Below are positions 9,020-18,509 of a stretch of DNA of 64,000 nt, one piece after another; position 1 is the stretch's first letter; each line of letters begins with the position of its first letter. Both the position numbers and the translations under genes were made by a program. This DNA is from Glacieibacterium frigidum (GTDB taxonomy: Bacteria > Pseudomonadota > Alphaproteobacteria > Sphingomonadales > Sphingomonadaceae): the NCBI RefSeq assembly GCF_007097155.1, contig NZ_VJWA01000002.1:1-64000 (forward strand), in the 5' to 3' direction. The notes under the pieces are model-generated. The model saw only the letters and a program-made list of their open reading frames with translations. It had not been told where the DNA came from and searched no databases.

Positions 9020-11503
9020 TTACAGGGTGCGCAGCACGCTCGCGGGCCGCGCCGACAATGCCCGCCAGCTGCCCGCCAGCGCGAGCAGCACGGTCAGCAC
9101 GCCGCCTGCGACGACGGTCAGCACGACAGGCCCCCACGCCGGCTGCCACGCCAGCTTGAACACCTGCACGACGACGTACCAGCCCGCGGCCGTGCCGAGC
9201 AGCATCGCGACGCCCGCGACGATGCCGCCGAGCACCGCGTATTCGAGCAGGGTGGCGCGCGCCACCTGGCCGCGGGTCGCGCCCAGCACCTTGAGCAGCA
9301 CGGCATCGTAGGTCCGCGCCCGGCGGCCAGCGGCGAGCGCGCCGATCAGCACCGCGATGCCCGCTGCGAGCGTCAGCGACCCTGCCGCGCGGATCGCCGC
9401 CGACAGCTGGCCGAGCAGGGTCGAGACCTGCCCCAGCACGTCGGCGACGCGCACGGTCGACGCGGTCGGGAAGGTCCACGTCATCGCCGCCTGGAAGCCG
9501 CGCTCCTGGGGAGGCTGCATCGCGATCGTCGCCATCCAGCTGTGCGGCGCGGCCTCCAGCGTGCCCGGCGTGAACAGGATGGCGAAGTTGAACCCCAGGC
9601 TCTGCCAGTCGATCTTGCGGAAGCTCGCGATGGTCGCGGTGACCTCGACGCCCAGCACCGACATGGTCAGCGTGTCGCCGATCTTGAGCCCCAGCGCCTT
9701 GGCCGCGACCTCGTCGATCGAGATCAGCGGCGGGCCGGCATAGTCCTTCGGCCACCACTTGCCGGCGGTCAGCACATTGTTCGGCGGGAAGTCGGCGGCG
9801 TAGCTAAGGCCACGGTCGCCGCGCAGGATCCACGCGTCCTCGGGCAGGTTCTTGAGGCGGGCGACGGGCACGCCCTTCACCGCGGTCACCGGCCCGCGCA
9901 GCGACGGCACGGTACGCAGGGTGGCGCCGGGGGCGGTTGTCCGGACAAGCGTGCGGAACTGGTCGAGCCCTTCGGTCGGCACGTCGATGACGAAGAAGCT
10001 GGGCGCGCGCTTGGGCAGCGAGCGTTCGATCTGCGCGCCGAGATTGGCCTCGATGACGCTGAGCGTCGCGAACAGTGTCAGGCCGAGGCCGAGCGCGACC
10101 ACCAGCTGGCGGGTCAGCGCGCCGGGTCGGTGAAGATTGCCGAGCGCGAGGCGGGCGAGCGGTCCCTTGGGCCGCGGAAGGCGCGCTGCGACGAAGCGGA
10201 TCAGTGCCGCCAGCGCGCCGAGTGCCAGCAGCAGCGCCAGCGCGCCGCCGATGAAGCCCAGCGCGAACAGCCGGTCGTTCGCCTGCCCTACCGCGAGGCC
10301 GACGATCGCCGCGCCCGCCAGCGCGATCAGCGCGAGCGTGCCGTTGCCCGGCCGCGGCCCGCTTTCGGTCGCGTCGCGGAACAGGCGCGCGGCGGGCATC
10401 GCGCGGGCGCGCGCCAGTGGCCACAACGCGAAGGCGAGCGCGATGAGCAGGCCGTAGGCGCCCGCAGTCAGCAGCGGCACCGGATAGATGCCGAGCGCCG
10501 GCGGCACGGGCAGCGCGTCGCCGGCGACTGCGACCATGAGGAACGGCACCGCCGCCCCCAGCCCCGCGCCGACCGCGACCGCCGCGAGTGCGACGACGCC
10601 GATCTGCAGCAGGTAGGAGCGGAAGATCAGCCCGCCGTCGGCCCCGACCGACTTCAGCGTCGCGATGGTCCCCGACTTGGCGTCGAGATAGGCCGCGACG
10701 CCGTTGCCGACACCGACGCCCGCGACGACCAGCGCGGTCAGCGACACCAAAGTCAGGAACTGGCCGAGCCGGTCGACGAACTGGCGCGTGCCGGGCGCGG
10801 CGTTGTCGCGGTCGCCGATCTGCCACCCGGCGTCGGGCGCGGCGGCGCGCAGCTGCGCGGTCGCGGCCTTGGGGCTGACACCGCTGGGCAGGAGAACGCG
10901 GTACTGCGAGCGGAACAGGCTGCCCGGCGCGATCAGGCCGGTCCGTTGCAGGTCGTCCAGCCGCATGACGAGCCCGGGGCCGAAGCCGAAGCCCTCCCCT
11001 GCCTTGTCGGGCTCGACTCCGACGATGCCCGCGACGCGCAAGGTGGCGGTGCCGATGCTCAGCGTGTCGCCCGCCTTGACGCCGAGGCGCTCGGCAAGCG
11101 CCACGCTGGGGGCGACGGTTCCGGGGGCAAGCGTCGCGCCGTTGGCGAGGGAGAATGTCCCGACCAACGGGTAAGCGGTGTCCACCGCCTTGAGCTCGGC
11201 GAGGACACGGACATCGGCCCCTGCCCGGCCCGCCATCGCGCGCAGGCGCACGACCTCCGAAACGCGGCCCAGCTTCGCCAGTGCAGCGCGCTCCTCTGGG
11301 GTCGCGCTGCGCTGCGTCAGCCGCGCCTCGATGTCGCCGCCGAGGATGGTCTGGCCGTTGTCGGCGAGGCCGGAGCGGATCGCGCTCGACAGGCTGCCGA
11401 CCCCGGCCAGCGCCAGCGTGCCGAGGACGAGGCAGATCGCGAGCAGGCGCAGGCCCGACAGGCCGCCGCGAAGTTCGCGCAGCGCGAGACGGAGGGCCAG
11501 CAT
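9020..11503 (-). CDS. YbbP-like ABC transporter permease (FtsX family)
   Basis: An 827-residue permease with one N-terminal helix (LRLLAICLVLGTLALAGVG), a large periplasmic MacB-like domain, a first FtsX core with three helices around residues 250-390, a second hydrophobic pair, another periplasmic domain, and a C-terminal FtsX core ending in VLTVLLALAGSWRALSARPASVLRTL-type sequence. This ten-helix layout is that of YbbP/YhhS-type permeases (COG3127). The start at 11503 overlaps the ATPase stop as TGATG, and together with the divergent tesA it reproduces the ybbA-ybbP-tesA neighbourhood of enterobacteria. The substrate is unproven; extraction of lipophilic molecules from the inner membrane is the usual proposal. 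Confidence 0.92.
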   Translation of the reverse strand: MLALRLALRELRGGLSGLRLLAICLVLGTLALAGVGSLSSAIRSGLADNGQTILGGDIEARLTQRSATPEERAALAKLGRVSEVVRLRAMAGRAGADVRVLAELKAVDTAYPLVGTFSLANGATLAPGTVAPSVALAERLGVKAGDTLSIGTATLRVAGIVGVEPDKAGEGFGFGPGLVMRLDDLQRTGLIAPGSLFRSQYRVLLPSGVSPKAATAQLRAAAPDAGWQIGDRDNAAPGTRQFVDRLGQFLTLVSLTALVVAGVGVGNGVAAYLDAKSGTIATLKSVGADGGLIFRSYLLQIGVVALAAVAVGAGLGAAVPFLMVAVAGDALPVPPALGIYPVPLLTAGAYGLLIALAFALWPLARARAMPAARLFRDATESGPRPGNGTLALIALAGAAIVGLAVGQANDRLFALGFIGGALALLLALGALAALIRFVAARLPRPKGPLARLALGNLHRPGALTRQLVVALGLGLTLFATLSVIEANLGAQIERSLPKRAPSFFVIDVPTEGLDQFRTLVRTTAPGATLRTVPSLRGPVTAVKGVPVARLKNLPEDAWILRGDRGLSYAADFPPNNVLTAGKWWPKDYAGPPLISIDEVAAKALGLKIGDTLTMSVLGVEVTATIASFRKIDWQSLGFNFAILFTPGTLEAAPHSWMATIAMQPPQERGFQAAMTWTFPTASTVRVADVLGQVSTLLGQLSAAIRAAGSLTLAAGIAVLIGALAAGRRARTYDAVLLKVLGATRGQVARATLLEYAVLGGIVAGVAMLLGTAAGWYVVVQVFKLAWQPAWGPVVLTVVAGGVLTVLLALAGSWRALSARPASVLRTL

Positions 11504-12189
11504 CAGGTCGCAGCGTCCCGCACGACGACGCCGTCCTTCATCTCGATCACCCGCCCGCACCGGCTCCCCAGCGACGCGTCATGCGTGATCAGCACCAGGG
11601 TCGCCCCCGTCTCTGCCGCGCGCGCGAAGATCAGTTCGACGATCCCCCCGCCGGTCGAGGCGTCGAGGTTGCCCGTCGGCTCGTCGGCGAACAGCAGGAT
11701 GGGGCGTGGCGCGGTGGCGCGCGCGATGGCGACGCGTTGCTGCTCGCCCCCCGAAAGCTGCGTCGGGTAATGCGTCAGGCGGTGGCCGAGACCGACCGCT
11801 TCCAGCTCGGCCTGCGCCGCCGCGAACGCATCGGCGCGGCCGGCGAGTTCGAGCGGCACCGCGACATTCTCCAGCGCCGTCATCGTCGGGATCAGGTGGA
11901 AGGCCTGCAGCACGATGCCGATGCGGCCGCGCCGCGCGCGCGCCAGCCCGTCCTCGTCGAGCGTCCCGAAATCCTGCCCCGCAACGCGCACCGTGCCGCC
12001 GCTGGCACGCTCTAGCCCGCTCAGCACCGCCATCAGCGACGACTTGCCCGATCCGCTCGCGCCCAGGATCGCGACGCGCTCGCCGGCGCCGACGGACAGG
12101 TCGATGCCGCGCAGCACGTCGACCGCGGCATCGCCGCGACCCAGCCGCAGGGTGACATTCTTCGCGTCGATGACGATATCGGGGGTCAT
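11503..12189 (-). CDS. ABC transporter ATP-binding protein (YbbA/LolD-like)
   Basis: A 228-residue nucleotide-binding subunit with Walker A GASGSGKSS, Q-loop VLQAFHLIPTMTALENV, ABC signature LSGGEQQR, Walker B ILLFADEPTGNLD and switch His LITHD. The FHLIPTMTALENV block is typical of the MacB/LolD/YbbA class that pairs with FtsX-type permeases. It is cotranslated with the downstream permease (1-base overlap). Although the frame stays open to 12654, the extra N-terminal part would be antisense to tesA, so the ATG at 12187-12189 is preferred. This start lies only 22 bases from the likely tesA start. Confidence 0.94.
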   Translation of the reverse strand: MTPDIVIDAKNVTLRLGRGDAAVDVLRGIDLSVGAGERVAILGASGSGKSSLMAVLSGLERASGGTVRVAGQDFGTLDEDGLARARRGRIGIVLQAFHLIPTMTALENVAVPLELAGRADAFAAAQAELEAVGLGHRLTHYPTQLSGGEQQRVAIARATAPRPILLFADEPTGNLDASTGGGIVELIFARAAETGATLVLITHDASLGSRCGRVIEMKDGVVVRDAAT

Positions 12190-12211
12190 GCAGACTTTCG
12201 GAAGGCTGAGT

Positions 12212-12874
12212 GTGTTGGATGGATATGGCGGGTTGCGCCGAATTTGTAAGCTGTTCGTCGCGGGCGCACTGGCGATGATGTCGCAGGCAGCGGTCGCGGC
12301 GCCGGTCCGCACCATCCTGGCGTTCGGCGATTCGCTGACTGCGGGGTACCAGCTGGGGCCGCAGGACGGCTTCGCGCCGCAGCTCGAGGCGGCGCTGCGC
12401 ATGACCGGGCGGCAGGTGCGCGTCCACAATGCTGGGGTGTCGGGCGACACGAGCGCGCAGGGCCGCGCGCGGCTCGCCTGGGTGCTCAAGGGTCTGAAGA
12501 CCAAGCCCGACCTGGCGATCGTCGAGCTCGGCGCCAACGACATGCTGCGCGGCCAGCCGCCCTTCGCTGCACGCGCCAATCTCGACGCGATCCTGACCGA
12601 GCTCAAGAAGCAGGGCGTGCCCGTCGTGCTGGCGGGCATGCTCGCCTCGCCCAACCTCGGGCCCGGCTATGCGCGCGAGTTCAACGCGATCTATCCCGAT
12701 CTCGCGAAGAAGCACGGCGCGGCGCTGTACCCGTTTTTCATGAACGGCGTCGTCGGCGGGCGCGGCCTGCAGCTCGCGGACGGGCTCCACCCGTCGAAGG
12801 CCGGCGTCGCGGTGATCGTGCGCGGCATCCTGCCGACGGTGACCAGGGCGCTCGACCGGCTGCCCGCCAAATGA
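12212..12874 (+). CDS. tesA: TesA-like SGNH-hydrolase (acyl-CoA thioesterase I / lysophospholipase L1)
   Basis: A 220-residue periplasmic SGNH hydrolase. A signal segment (ICKLFVAGALAMMSQAAVAA) precedes the catalytic blocks: I FGDSLTAGYQ with the Ser, II GVSGDTSAQG, III VELGANDML with the Asn, and V ADGLHPSKAG with the Asp-His pair. The GTG at 12212 was chosen because GGAAGG lies 6 bases upstream. An ATG at 12188 in the same frame would overlap the ATG of the divergent ATPase gene. TesA homologues hydrolyse acyl-thioesters, lysophospholipids and arylesters. The location opposite the YbbA/YbbP exporter is conserved in other bacteria. The membrane-protein gene follows with an ATGA overlap. Confidence 0.92.
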   Translation: MLDGYGGLRRICKLFVAGALAMMSQAAVAAPVRTILAFGDSLTAGYQLGPQDGFAPQLEAALRMTGRQVRVHNAGVSGDTSAQGRARLAWVLKGLKTKPDLAIVELGANDMLRGQPPFAARANLDAILTELKKQGVPVVLAGMLASPNLGPGYAREFNAIYPDLAKKHGAALYPFFMNGVVGGRGLQLADGLHPSKAGVAVIVRGILPTVTRALDRLPAK

Positions 12875-13266
12875 GCGACCAGCGCGTGCTCGGCAAGATC
12901 GGGAGCATCATCGCGGGGCTGGCGGCGACCCTCCTCGCCAGTTCGCTCGCGGTGCCGATCCTGTGGGCGATGGTCCGGGCGCTGTCGGGCCAGAGGTGGT
13001 TCGCCGCCGTTGCGCCGTTCCTCCTGCTGCTCGCCAGCGCCGCTGCGGCGTGGCTCGCGGTCGTCATCATCGACGGCGTCGCGGGGCGGACGCGGCAGCG
13101 CATCGTGCTGGCGACGCTGGCGCTGCTCGCGGTGCTGCGCGTCGTCTCCACGCTATCGGCGGGCGGCACCGGGCCCAACGCACTGTGGCAGTGCGCCGCC
13201 GCAGTCGTCGCCGCGGCCGTGATGGCGTGGCGCTTCCGCGTCACCGACGCGCGGCGCCGTGCATAG
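12871..13266 (+). CDS. Small polytopic membrane protein of unknown function
   Basis: A 131-residue protein with four hydrophobic segments (about residues 13-36, 46-66, 76-94 and 104-120) and a basic C-terminal tail RFRVTDARRRA. I do not recognise a family. It overlaps the tesA stop by ATGA and runs 8 bases into thpR, so the three genes form a tightly coupled operon. Composition matches its neighbours. Nothing indicates an enzymatic role. Confidence 0.75.
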   Translation: MSDQRVLGKIGSIIAGLAATLLASSLAVPILWAMVRALSGQRWFAAVAPFLLLLASAAAAWLAVVIIDGVAGRTRQRIVLATLALLAVLRVVSTLSAGGTGPNALWQCAAAVVAAAVMAWRFRVTDARRRA

Positions 13267-13789
13267 GCTGTTCGTCGCGGTCCCGCCGCCGCCGCACGTC
13301 CGCGACGCGCTGCTGGCCGCGATGGGCGGCGTCGCGGGCGCGCGCTGGCAGCGCGACGACCAGCTGCACTCCACCCTGCGCTTCATCGGCGAGGTCGACC
13401 GGCATGCAGGGCAGGACATCGCTGCCGCGCTGGGCGGCGTCCACCACCCGGGGTTCGACGCGACGCTCTCTGCACCGGGCGTCTTCGACAAACGCGGGCG
13501 CATCGACACATTGTGGATCGGCGTCGCGCCCTATCCGCCGATCGCCGCGCTGCACCACAAGGTCGACGCCGCGCTGCGCCGCGCCGGGGTGCCGCCCGAC
13601 ACGCGCGCCTATCACCCGCACATCACCATCGCGCGCTTCGGCCGCGAGCAGGTCGGGGCGGCGGGCTTCGTCCCCGCCGTACCGCTGACCGGCATCGGCT
13701 TCCGCGTCGATCACTTCGCGCTTTACGAAAGCACGCTGGGCCACGACGGCGCCGACTACCGCATCATCGAGCGTTACTCATTGGATTGA
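13259..13789 (+). CDS. thpR: RNA 2',3'-cyclic phosphodiesterase
   Basis: A 176-residue 2H phosphoesterase (LigT/ThpR family) that opens 2',3'-cyclic phosphates on RNA. Both HxTx motifs are present, as LHSTLRF (about residue 36) and YHPHITIARF (about 122), spaced as usual for the family. It starts at GTG 13259, inside the end of the upstream membrane-protein gene. Length and motif spacing are normal. The physiological substrate in bacteria is not settled. Confidence 0.93.
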   Translation: MHRLFVAVPPPPHVRDALLAAMGGVAGARWQRDDQLHSTLRFIGEVDRHAGQDIAAALGGVHHPGFDATLSAPGVFDKRGRIDTLWIGVAPYPPIAALHHKVDAALRRAGVPPDTRAYHPHITIARFGREQVGAAGFVPAVPLTGIGFRVDHFALYESTLGHDGADYRIIERYSLD

Positions 13790-13866
13790 GGCTTTCCGCA
13801 CGCCCAAGCCCCTGCTAGCCAAGGCACAACGCCCCGCCACGAGGGCCATGTCCGCGGGGAGACTGC

Positions 13867-15492
13867 ATGACCGACATGATAGTGCCGCCAAAGGTCGATG
13901 GCCCGGCCGCCGACTTTCCACCCGTCGGCGGGCGCTACGCCTGGTACGTGCTGTTCGTCATGGTGCTGGTCTATGTCGTCAATTTCGTCGACCGCCAGAT
14001 CCTCTCGATCCTGGCGGAGGACATCAAGGCCGACCTGGGCCTGACCGATACCGAGCTCGGCTTCCTGTACGGTACCGCCTTCGCGGTCTTCTATGCGCTG
14101 TTCGGCATCCCGCTGGGGCGGCTGGCCGACAACTGGATCCGCACGCGGCTGTTGTCGATCGGCCTCGCGGTCTGGTCGGGCATGACGATGCTGTCGGGCT
14201 TCGCCAACAACTTCACCCAGCTCAGCGTCGCGCGCGTCGGCGTCGGTATCGGCGAGGCGTCGGCCAGCCCCAGCGCCTTCTCGATGCTGTCGGACTGGTT
14301 CCCGAAGGAGCGCCGCGCCACCGCCCTCGCGATCTACTCGAGCGGCCTGTACATCGGAGGGGGCGTTTCGCTGCTGATCGGCGCGGTCGTCGTCAAGGCG
14401 TGGAACAACGCCTTTCCGGGCGGCGGGCCGCTCGGCCTGGTCGGCTGGCAGGCGGCGTTCATGGCGGTCGGCCTGCCCGGCCTGCTGCTCGCGATCTGGG
14501 TCGCCACGCTGAAGGAGCCGATCCGCGGCCGTGCCGACAATCTGCCGCCGCCGGTACCCGTCCCCGACGTGTGGCGCCGCTTCTGGCACGACCTGTCGAG
14601 CGTGCTGCCGCCGCTGACCTTCTTCCACATCGCGCAGTTCGGCACGAAGGCGCTGCTTCGCAACATCGCACTGGCGGCGCTGGTCACGGGTATCGCCAGC
14701 GCGATGATCGCGCTGACCGGCGACCTGCCGCAGTGGCTGGCGCTCGGCACCGGCGCCTATGCGGTCGCCAGCTGGGCGCAGTCGCTGAAGGAGCGCGACC
14801 CGCCGACCTTCGCGCTGATCTGGGGCACGCCGACCTTCATCCTCGCGCTCGTCGCCTTCGGCAGCATCGCCTTCAAGGGCTATGCGCTGGGCTTCTGGGC
14901 GGTGCCCTATGCCATCCGCACCTTCGTCGCGCCGCTCGCGGAGGCGGGCATCGCGCCGCCGTGGTACGGCACCACCGAGTTCATCGCACTGACGCTGGGC
15001 GGCATGGCGGCGCTCGGCGGCTTCCTGGGCGTCGTCATCGGCGGCGCGATGTCCGACAAGGTCAAGCGCGGCAATCCGGGCGGGCGGATCATGGTCGCGG
15101 TGCTCGCGACGCTGGTGCCCGCGCCCTTCATCATCTTCCAGTACACGACCGACTCGCTACCGTTGTTCTTCCTGCTCAACATCGGCCCGGCGCTGTTCGG
15201 CAGCATCTATGTCGGGATCGCGGCGGCGACGTCGCAGGATCTCGTGCTGCCGCGCATGCGGGGTGCGGCGACCGCCACCTATTTCATCGGCACGACGATG
15301 ATCGGGCTGGGGCTGGGACCGTATTTCGCCGGCAAGATCTCCAAGGTGACCGGCGACCTCAGCATCGGCATCCTGTCGCTGCTGCTTGCCGCACCGATCA
15401 CGCTGATCTGCCTCTACCTCGTCTATCGCAAGCTGCCCGAAGCCGAGGCGACACGCATCGAGCGTGCCCGCGCGGCGGGCGAACCCATCTGA
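13867..15492 (+). CDS. MFS transporter (spinster-like)
   Basis: A 541-residue major facilitator with the N-terminal signature FVDRQILSILAEDIKADLGLTD-type loop, motif-A-like GRLADNWIRTRL between helices 2 and 3, and RVGVGIGEASASPSAFSM in helix 4. It is longer than a standard 400-450 residue MFS protein because of an insertion between the two halves (about residues 230-300) that carries extra hydrophobic segments. This architecture is frequent in sphingomonad transporters annotated as spinster-like. The substrate is unknown. GGGGAG lies upstream of the ATG, and the SDR gene follows after 11 bases, suggesting a transport-plus-oxidation unit. Confidence 0.9.
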   Translation: MTDMIVPPKVDGPAADFPPVGGRYAWYVLFVMVLVYVVNFVDRQILSILAEDIKADLGLTDTELGFLYGTAFAVFYALFGIPLGRLADNWIRTRLLSIGLAVWSGMTMLSGFANNFTQLSVARVGVGIGEASASPSAFSMLSDWFPKERRATALAIYSSGLYIGGGVSLLIGAVVVKAWNNAFPGGGPLGLVGWQAAFMAVGLPGLLLAIWVATLKEPIRGRADNLPPPVPVPDVWRRFWHDLSSVLPPLTFFHIAQFGTKALLRNIALAALVTGIASAMIALTGDLPQWLALGTGAYAVASWAQSLKERDPPTFALIWGTPTFILALVAFGSIAFKGYALGFWAVPYAIRTFVAPLAEAGIAPPWYGTTEFIALTLGGMAALGGFLGVVIGGAMSDKVKRGNPGGRIMVAVLATLVPAPFIIFQYTTDSLPLFFLLNIGPALFGSIYVGIAAATSQDLVLPRMRGAATATYFIGTTMIGLGLGPYFAGKISKVTGDLSIGILSLLLAAPITLICLYLVYRKLPEAEATRIERARAAGEPI

Positions 15493-15503
15493 CCGGAGCC
15501 AGC

Positions 15504-16286
15504 ATGACCCTGAAAATCGAAGACATGTTCAGCGTGCGCGGCAAGGTAGCGATCGTCACCGGCGGCAGCCGCGGCATCGGAGAGATGATCGCCCGCGGCT
15601 ATGTCGAGAACGGCGCGCGCGTCTACATCACCTCGCGCAACGCCGCGGTCTGCGACGGGCTGGCAGCCAAGCTCAGCGAGATCGGCGAGTGCATCTCGAT
15701 CCCCGCCGACCTGTCGAAGATGGACGAGGTCGAGCGCTTCGCCGCCGAGTTCGAGGCGCGCGAGAACCACCTCGACATCCTCGTCAACAACGCCGGCGCG
15801 TCGTGGGGCGCGAAGTTCGGCGAGTTTCCGGAGAGCGGCTGGGACAAGGTCATGGACCTCAACGTCAAGTCGATCTTCTTCCTGACGCAGCGGCTTGGCG
15901 CCCGGCTGGAAGCGGCGGGCAGCGAGGATGGCTTCGCGCGCGTCATCAACATCGCGTCGATCGACGGGCTGCACGTCTCGGGCCTCGAGACCTACAGCTA
16001 TGCCGCGTCCAAGGCCGCGGTGATCCACCTGACCAAGATGATGGCGAAATATCTGGCGCCCAAGCACATCGCGGTCAACGCCATCGCGCCGGGCTACTTC
16101 CCGTCGAAGATGACCGCCGCGATCAACGAGGAGGACGCGCAGGCGACGATGGCCGCGACCCCGATGCACCGCCGCGGCGCGCCGCACGACATGGCGGGGC
16201 TGGCCATCTACCTCTCGTCGCGCGCGTCGAGCTTCGTCACGGGCAGCGTCATCGCGTGCGACGGCGGACTGGCGACGACGGCCTGA
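15504..16286 (+). CDS. SDR family oxidoreductase
   Basis: A 260-residue classical short-chain dehydrogenase. It has the cofactor motif TGGSRGIG (about residues 20-27), the NNAGA motif, catalytic Ser in INIASIDG, YxxxK as YSYAASK, and the C-terminal substrate cap ending in CDGGLATTA. The TGGSRGIG loop with the following TSRN suggests NADP(H). The family covers 3-oxoacyl-ACP reductases, gluconate dehydrogenases and many alcohol dehydrogenases, so the substrate cannot be fixed. GGAG precedes the ATG at 15504. It lies 11 bases after the MFS gene and is probably cotranscribed with it. Confidence 0.9.
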   Translation: MTLKIEDMFSVRGKVAIVTGGSRGIGEMIARGYVENGARVYITSRNAAVCDGLAAKLSEIGECISIPADLSKMDEVERFAAEFEARENHLDILVNNAGASWGAKFGEFPESGWDKVMDLNVKSIFFLTQRLGARLEAAGSEDGFARVINIASIDGLHVSGLETYSYAASKAAVIHLTKMMAKYLAPKHIAVNAIAPGYFPSKMTAAINEEDAQATMAATPMHRRGAPHDMAGLAIYLSSRASSFVTGSVIACDGGLATTA

Positions 16287-16302
16287 TTTGCCCGCAAATT
16301 GA

Positions 16303-16764
<462 letters not shown>

Positions 16765-16780
16765 ACGTCCCCCTCGCAGC

Positions 16781-16871
16781 GTCATGCTGGCGAACGCCAG
16801 CACCCATGGCGGTGCGAACACGACAGACTGAGTTTACGGCAACCGTGGGTGCTGGCGTTCGCCAGCATGAC
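16781..16871. repeat. Palindromic intergenic element, copy 1 (glnB-glnA gap)
   Basis: Two perfectly complementary 26-base arms (16781-16806 and 16846-16871) flank a 39-base centre. Each arm contains its own inner palindrome GCTGGCG-AA-CGCCAGC. The same arms with the same 39-base spacing, but a different centre, recur at 43117-43207. This looks like a REP/BIME-type repeat. Lying between the two cistrons of the glnBA operon, it would form a large hairpin in the message. Confidence 0.92.
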
Positions 16872-16904
16872 GGACACTTAAGTTAAAGCGGAGGGAAAAT
16901 ACCG

Positions 16905-18317
16905 ATGGCGAACAAAGCGTCCGACGTCCTGGCGATGATCAAGGAAAAGGAGATCGAGTGGGTCGACCTCCGCTTCACCGACCCCAAGGGCAAGTGGCAG
17001 CACCTGACGATGGTCTCGTCGGTGGTCGACGAGGACCAGCTGACCGATGGCTTCATGTTCGACGGCAGCTCGATCGAGGGCTGGAAGGCGATCAACGAGT
17101 CCGACATGATCCTGATGCCGGACCTCGACGCGGTTTATATCGACCCGTTCTCGGCGACCCCGATGCTGATCCTGATCTGCGACATCGTCGAGCCGTCGAC
17201 CGGCCAGCTGTACGGCCGCGACCCGCGCTCGACCGCGAAGCGCGGTGAGGCGTACCTCAAGTCGACCGGCATCGGCGACACCATCTACATCGGGCCCGAG
17301 GCCGAGTTCTTCGTGTTCGACGACGTCAAGTTCGAGCTCGGCTACAACAAGGGCAGCTACAGCCTCGACGACATCGAGCTGCCGACCAACAGCGGCACCA
17401 GCTATCCCGAAGGCAACATGGGCCACCGCCCGCGCATCAAGGGCGGCTATTTCCCCGTCGCCCCGGTCGACAGCGCCGTCGACCTGCGCGCCGAGATGGT
17501 CTCGACGATGCTCGAGATGGGCCTGCCCTGCGACAAGCACCACCACGAGGTCGCCGCCGCGCAGCACGAGCTGGGCCTGACCTTCGGCACGATGACGACG
17601 ACTGCCGACCGCATGCAGGTCTACAAGTATGTCGTCCACCAGGTCGCGCATGCCTATGGCAAGACCGCGACCTTCATGCCCAAGCCGATCAAGGACGACA
17701 ACGGCAGCGGCATGCACACCCATCTGTCGATCTGGAACGGCAAGACGCCGCTGTTCGCCGGCGACCAGTATGCCGGCCTGTCGGAAATGGCGCTGTTCTT
17801 CATCGGCGGCATCATCAAGCACGCCAAGGCCTGCAACGCCTTCACCAACCCGTCGACCAACAGCTACAAGCGCCTGGTCCCGGGCTTCGAGGCGCCCGTG
17901 CTGCTCGCCTATTCGGCGCGCAACCGCTCGGCGTCGTGCCGCATCCCCTATGGCACCGGCGCCAAGGCGAAGCGCGTCGAGGTGCGCTTCCCCGACGCGA
18001 TGGCGAACCCGTACCTCTGCTACACCGCGCTGCTGATGGCCGGCCTCGACGGCATCGAGAACCGCATCCACCCCGGCCCGGCGATGGACAAGAACCTCTA
18101 CGACCTGCCGCCGCGCGAACTGAAGAAGGTCCCGACGGTCTGCGCATCGCTGCGCGAGGCACTCGGCGCCCTCGACCGCTCGCGCCACGTCTTCACCAAG
18201 GGCGGCGTGTTCACCGACGACCAGATCACCTCGTACATCGAGCTCAAGATGCACGACGTGCAGCGCTGGGAGATGACCCCGGCGCCGGTCGAGTTCGATA
18301 TGTACTATTCGGCGTAA
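16905..18317 (+). CDS. glnA: Type I glutamine synthetase
   Basis: A 470-residue GSI-beta glutamine synthetase forming glutamine from glutamate, ammonia and ATP as a cytosolic dodecamer. Signatures include [11 protein letters not shown], metal-binding [11 protein letters not shown]-site [16 protein letters not shown] and NRSASCRIP. The adenylylation site Tyr lies in [12 protein letters not shown] near residue 397, so activity is expected to be controlled by GlnE. GGAGGG precedes the ATG at a normal distance. It is the second gene of the glnB-glnA operon. Confidence 0.98.
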   Translation: MANKASDVLAMIKEKEIEWVDLRFTDPKGKWQHLTMVSSVVDEDQLTDGFMFDGSSIEGWKAINESDMILMPDLDAVYIDPFSATPMLILICDIVEPSTGQLYGRDPRSTAKRGEAYLKSTGIGDTIYIGPEAEFFVFDDVKFELGYNKGSYSLDDIELPTNSGTSYPEGNMGHRPRIKGGYFPVAPVDSAVDLRAEMVSTMLEMGLPCDKHHHEVAAAQHELGLTFGTMTTTADRMQVYKYVVHQVAHAYGKTATFMPKPIKDDNGSGMHTHLSIWNGKTPLFAGDQYAGLSEMALFFIGGIIKHAKACNAFTNPSTNSYKRLVPGFEAPVLLAYSARNRSASCRIPYGTGAKAKRVEVRFPDAMANPYLCYTALLMAGLDGIENRIHPGPAMDKNLYDLPPRELKKVPTVCASLREALGALDRSRHVFTKGGVFTDDQITSYIELKMHDVQRWEMTPAPVEFDMYYSA

Positions 18318-18319
18318 AG

Positions 18320-18454
18320 CGCGGCCGGGCCGATAGCGGAATTTGCGTCTTCGCAAATTCCGTCTTCGGCCCGGACTCGTGCTTCGCCGCGGACGGCGGG
18401 TCGGCGGCGCTTGCTCGCCGAACCCGGCCGACGGCGGCGGCTTTGCCGACCGCC
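18320..18454. repeat. Intergenic palindromic repeat, family C copy 1
   Basis: Downstream of glnA. It contains a 10-bp hairpin GGAATTTGCG-TCTT-CGCAAATTCC (18338-18361) nested within a complementary GGCCGGGCCGA/TCGGCCCGG pair, and ends with a 22-base GC-rich segment (18433-18454). That segment recurs exactly, in reverse complement, at 20814-20835. The first hairpin could also help end glnA transcripts, although no T-run follows. Confidence 0.75.
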
Positions 18455-18509
18455 CTTCCCTCCTGAATTTCTTCGCAGGCGGGAACACTGCCGCTAAACT
18501 CCCCCCGCC

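Noticed and set aside
8954-11770. 938-codon plus-strand open frame opposite the FtsX permease
   Set aside because: Composition is Arg/Ala/Gln/Gly-rich with no family motif, and the minus strand encodes a clear permease; it is an antisense artefact of high G+C.
13848-16286. 812-codon plus-strand frame apparently fusing the MFS and SDR regions
   Set aside because: Only the last 260 codons are the SDR; the earlier part reads the MFS gene out of frame.
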